Positions 63,647-64,000 of a stretch of 64,000 nucleotides of DNA are shown in pieces. This stretch comes from Bizionia paragorgiae. GTDB lineage: Bacteria; Bacteroidota; Bacteroidia; Flavobacteriales; Flavobacteriaceae. The position numbers and the translations under genes are program-made. Below the pieces are notes generated by a model. It saw nothing but the letters and a program-made list of their open reading frames with translations. It did no database searches and was not told where the DNA came from. Location of the stretch: NCBI RefSeq assembly GCF_900107625.1, contig NZ_FNQK01000004.1:1-64000 (forward strand). The letters are read 5' to 3'. Numbering within the stretch: the stretch's first letter is position 1; every line of letters starts with the position of its first letter.

Positions 63647-64000
63647 TTAAGTGGTCATAATATCTGACACACGCATTAATTCTTTATTTATTTTCGATTT
63701 TCCTTTCACCGCATTCTCCAAGGGGGTTAATTGAATTTTATCGTTGATTAAACCCACCATAAAATTCGACTGTCCTTCTAAAATAGTTTCTACAGCTTTC
63801 ACTCCCATTCTACTAGCCAACACCCGATCGAAGCACGACGGTGATCCCCCGCGTTGCATATGACCTAATACAGAAACACGCACTTCATATTCTACCATAT
63901 GCTCTTCGACATAGTCTTTTAATTCGAATACGGTTTTCCCTATCTTATCCCCTTCGGCAACGATTACGATACTCGAAGATTTACCCGATTTTTTACTGCG
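63647..64000 (-). CDS. pfkA: 6-phosphofructokinase, C-terminal part (truncated by window edge)
   Basis: 118 codons in frame to the window edge, including the stop. SIVIVAEGDK and VRVSVLGHMQRGGSPSCFDR match the C-terminal effector and substrate half of bacterial PfkA. The gene continues beyond 64000, so the start is not visible. It transfers phosphate from ATP to fructose-6-phosphate; gap follows in the same operon. Confidence 0.92.
   Translation of the reverse strand, partial: RSKKSGKSSSIVIVAEGDKIGKTVFELKDYVEEHMVEYEVRVSVLGHMQRGGSPSCFDRVLASRMGVKAVETILEGQSNFMVGLINDKIQLTPLENAVKGKSKINKELMRVSDIMTT

Overview
The window looks like a chromosome segment from a marine-type member of the Flavobacteriaceae (Bacteroidota). 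It is AT-rich, many upstream regions carry the Bacteroidota -7 promoter motif TAnnTTTG instead of a Shine-Dalgarno sequence, one exported protein has a type IX secretion (T9SS) C-terminal sorting domain, and the core gene set is typical: fused E1 alpha/beta dehydrogenase, BshA for bacillithiol, a GH3/beta-lactamase fusion, and an LptD-amidase-MCE-Fe-S envelope cluster. I found no rRNA, tRNA, CRISPR array or transposase.

Region 1 (about 1-10750) is an accessory island, visibly more AT-rich than the rest. It holds a three-gene lipoprotein operon whose last product carries two tandem Endonuclease_NS_2-like domains, the first degenerate. It also holds a 1683-residue STAND-type NTPase with an N-terminal PD-(D/E)XK nuclease-like domain (a candidate antiphage protein of the Avs/AVAST kind) and a 141-residue protein that resembles a decayed restriction-endonuclease fold. 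Two noncoding elements, named A and B here, each occur twice: A1 3280-3476, B1 3541-4115, A2 9416-9610, B2 10136-10742. Both fold into long hairpins, and base-pair-preserving changes separate B1 from B2. The layout reads as two cassettes of the form [gene(s)]-A-[small gene]-B, with the small gene missing from the first. B2 is bracketed by a perfect 20-bp direct repeat.

Region 2 (10.9-15.6 kb) holds a CsbD-like stress protein, a short ribosome hibernation factor, a LytS/LytTR two-component pair and a secreted FG-GAP/ASPIC-UnbV protein. A duplicated terminator of about 58 bp flanks the two-component/secreted-protein module. Region 3 (15.6-24.5 kb) is a nucleic-acid processing cluster: a DEAD-box helicase, an SF2 helicase, a DUF1853 protein, RecQ, topoisomerase III and a pseudouridine synthase.

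Region 4 (24.6-48.2 kb) is housekeeping: an MscS channel, a cold-shock-domain protein, E1 dehydrogenase, a 2OG-Fe oxygenase, a SUI1/DUF1835/nucleoside phosphorylase/binding-protein run, uracil-DNA glycosylase, a YfcC transporter, a MutS2-like protein without Smr, a sulfurtransferase, an SDF symporter, chorismate synthase and a GlcD-GlcF-like oxidoreductase. A candidate small structured RNA lies at 40084-40231.

Region 5 (48.2-64 kb) holds bshA and the GH3/beta-lactamase protein, then a long minus-strand envelope and Fe-S run (amidase, MCE protein, membrane Fe-S protein, HAD protein, CCG-domain Fe-S protein, small proteins) divergent from lptD, then RidA, an N-acetylglucosamine kinase-like protein, gap and the 3' end of pfkA. 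All alignments and foldings were done by eye. No database search was run.
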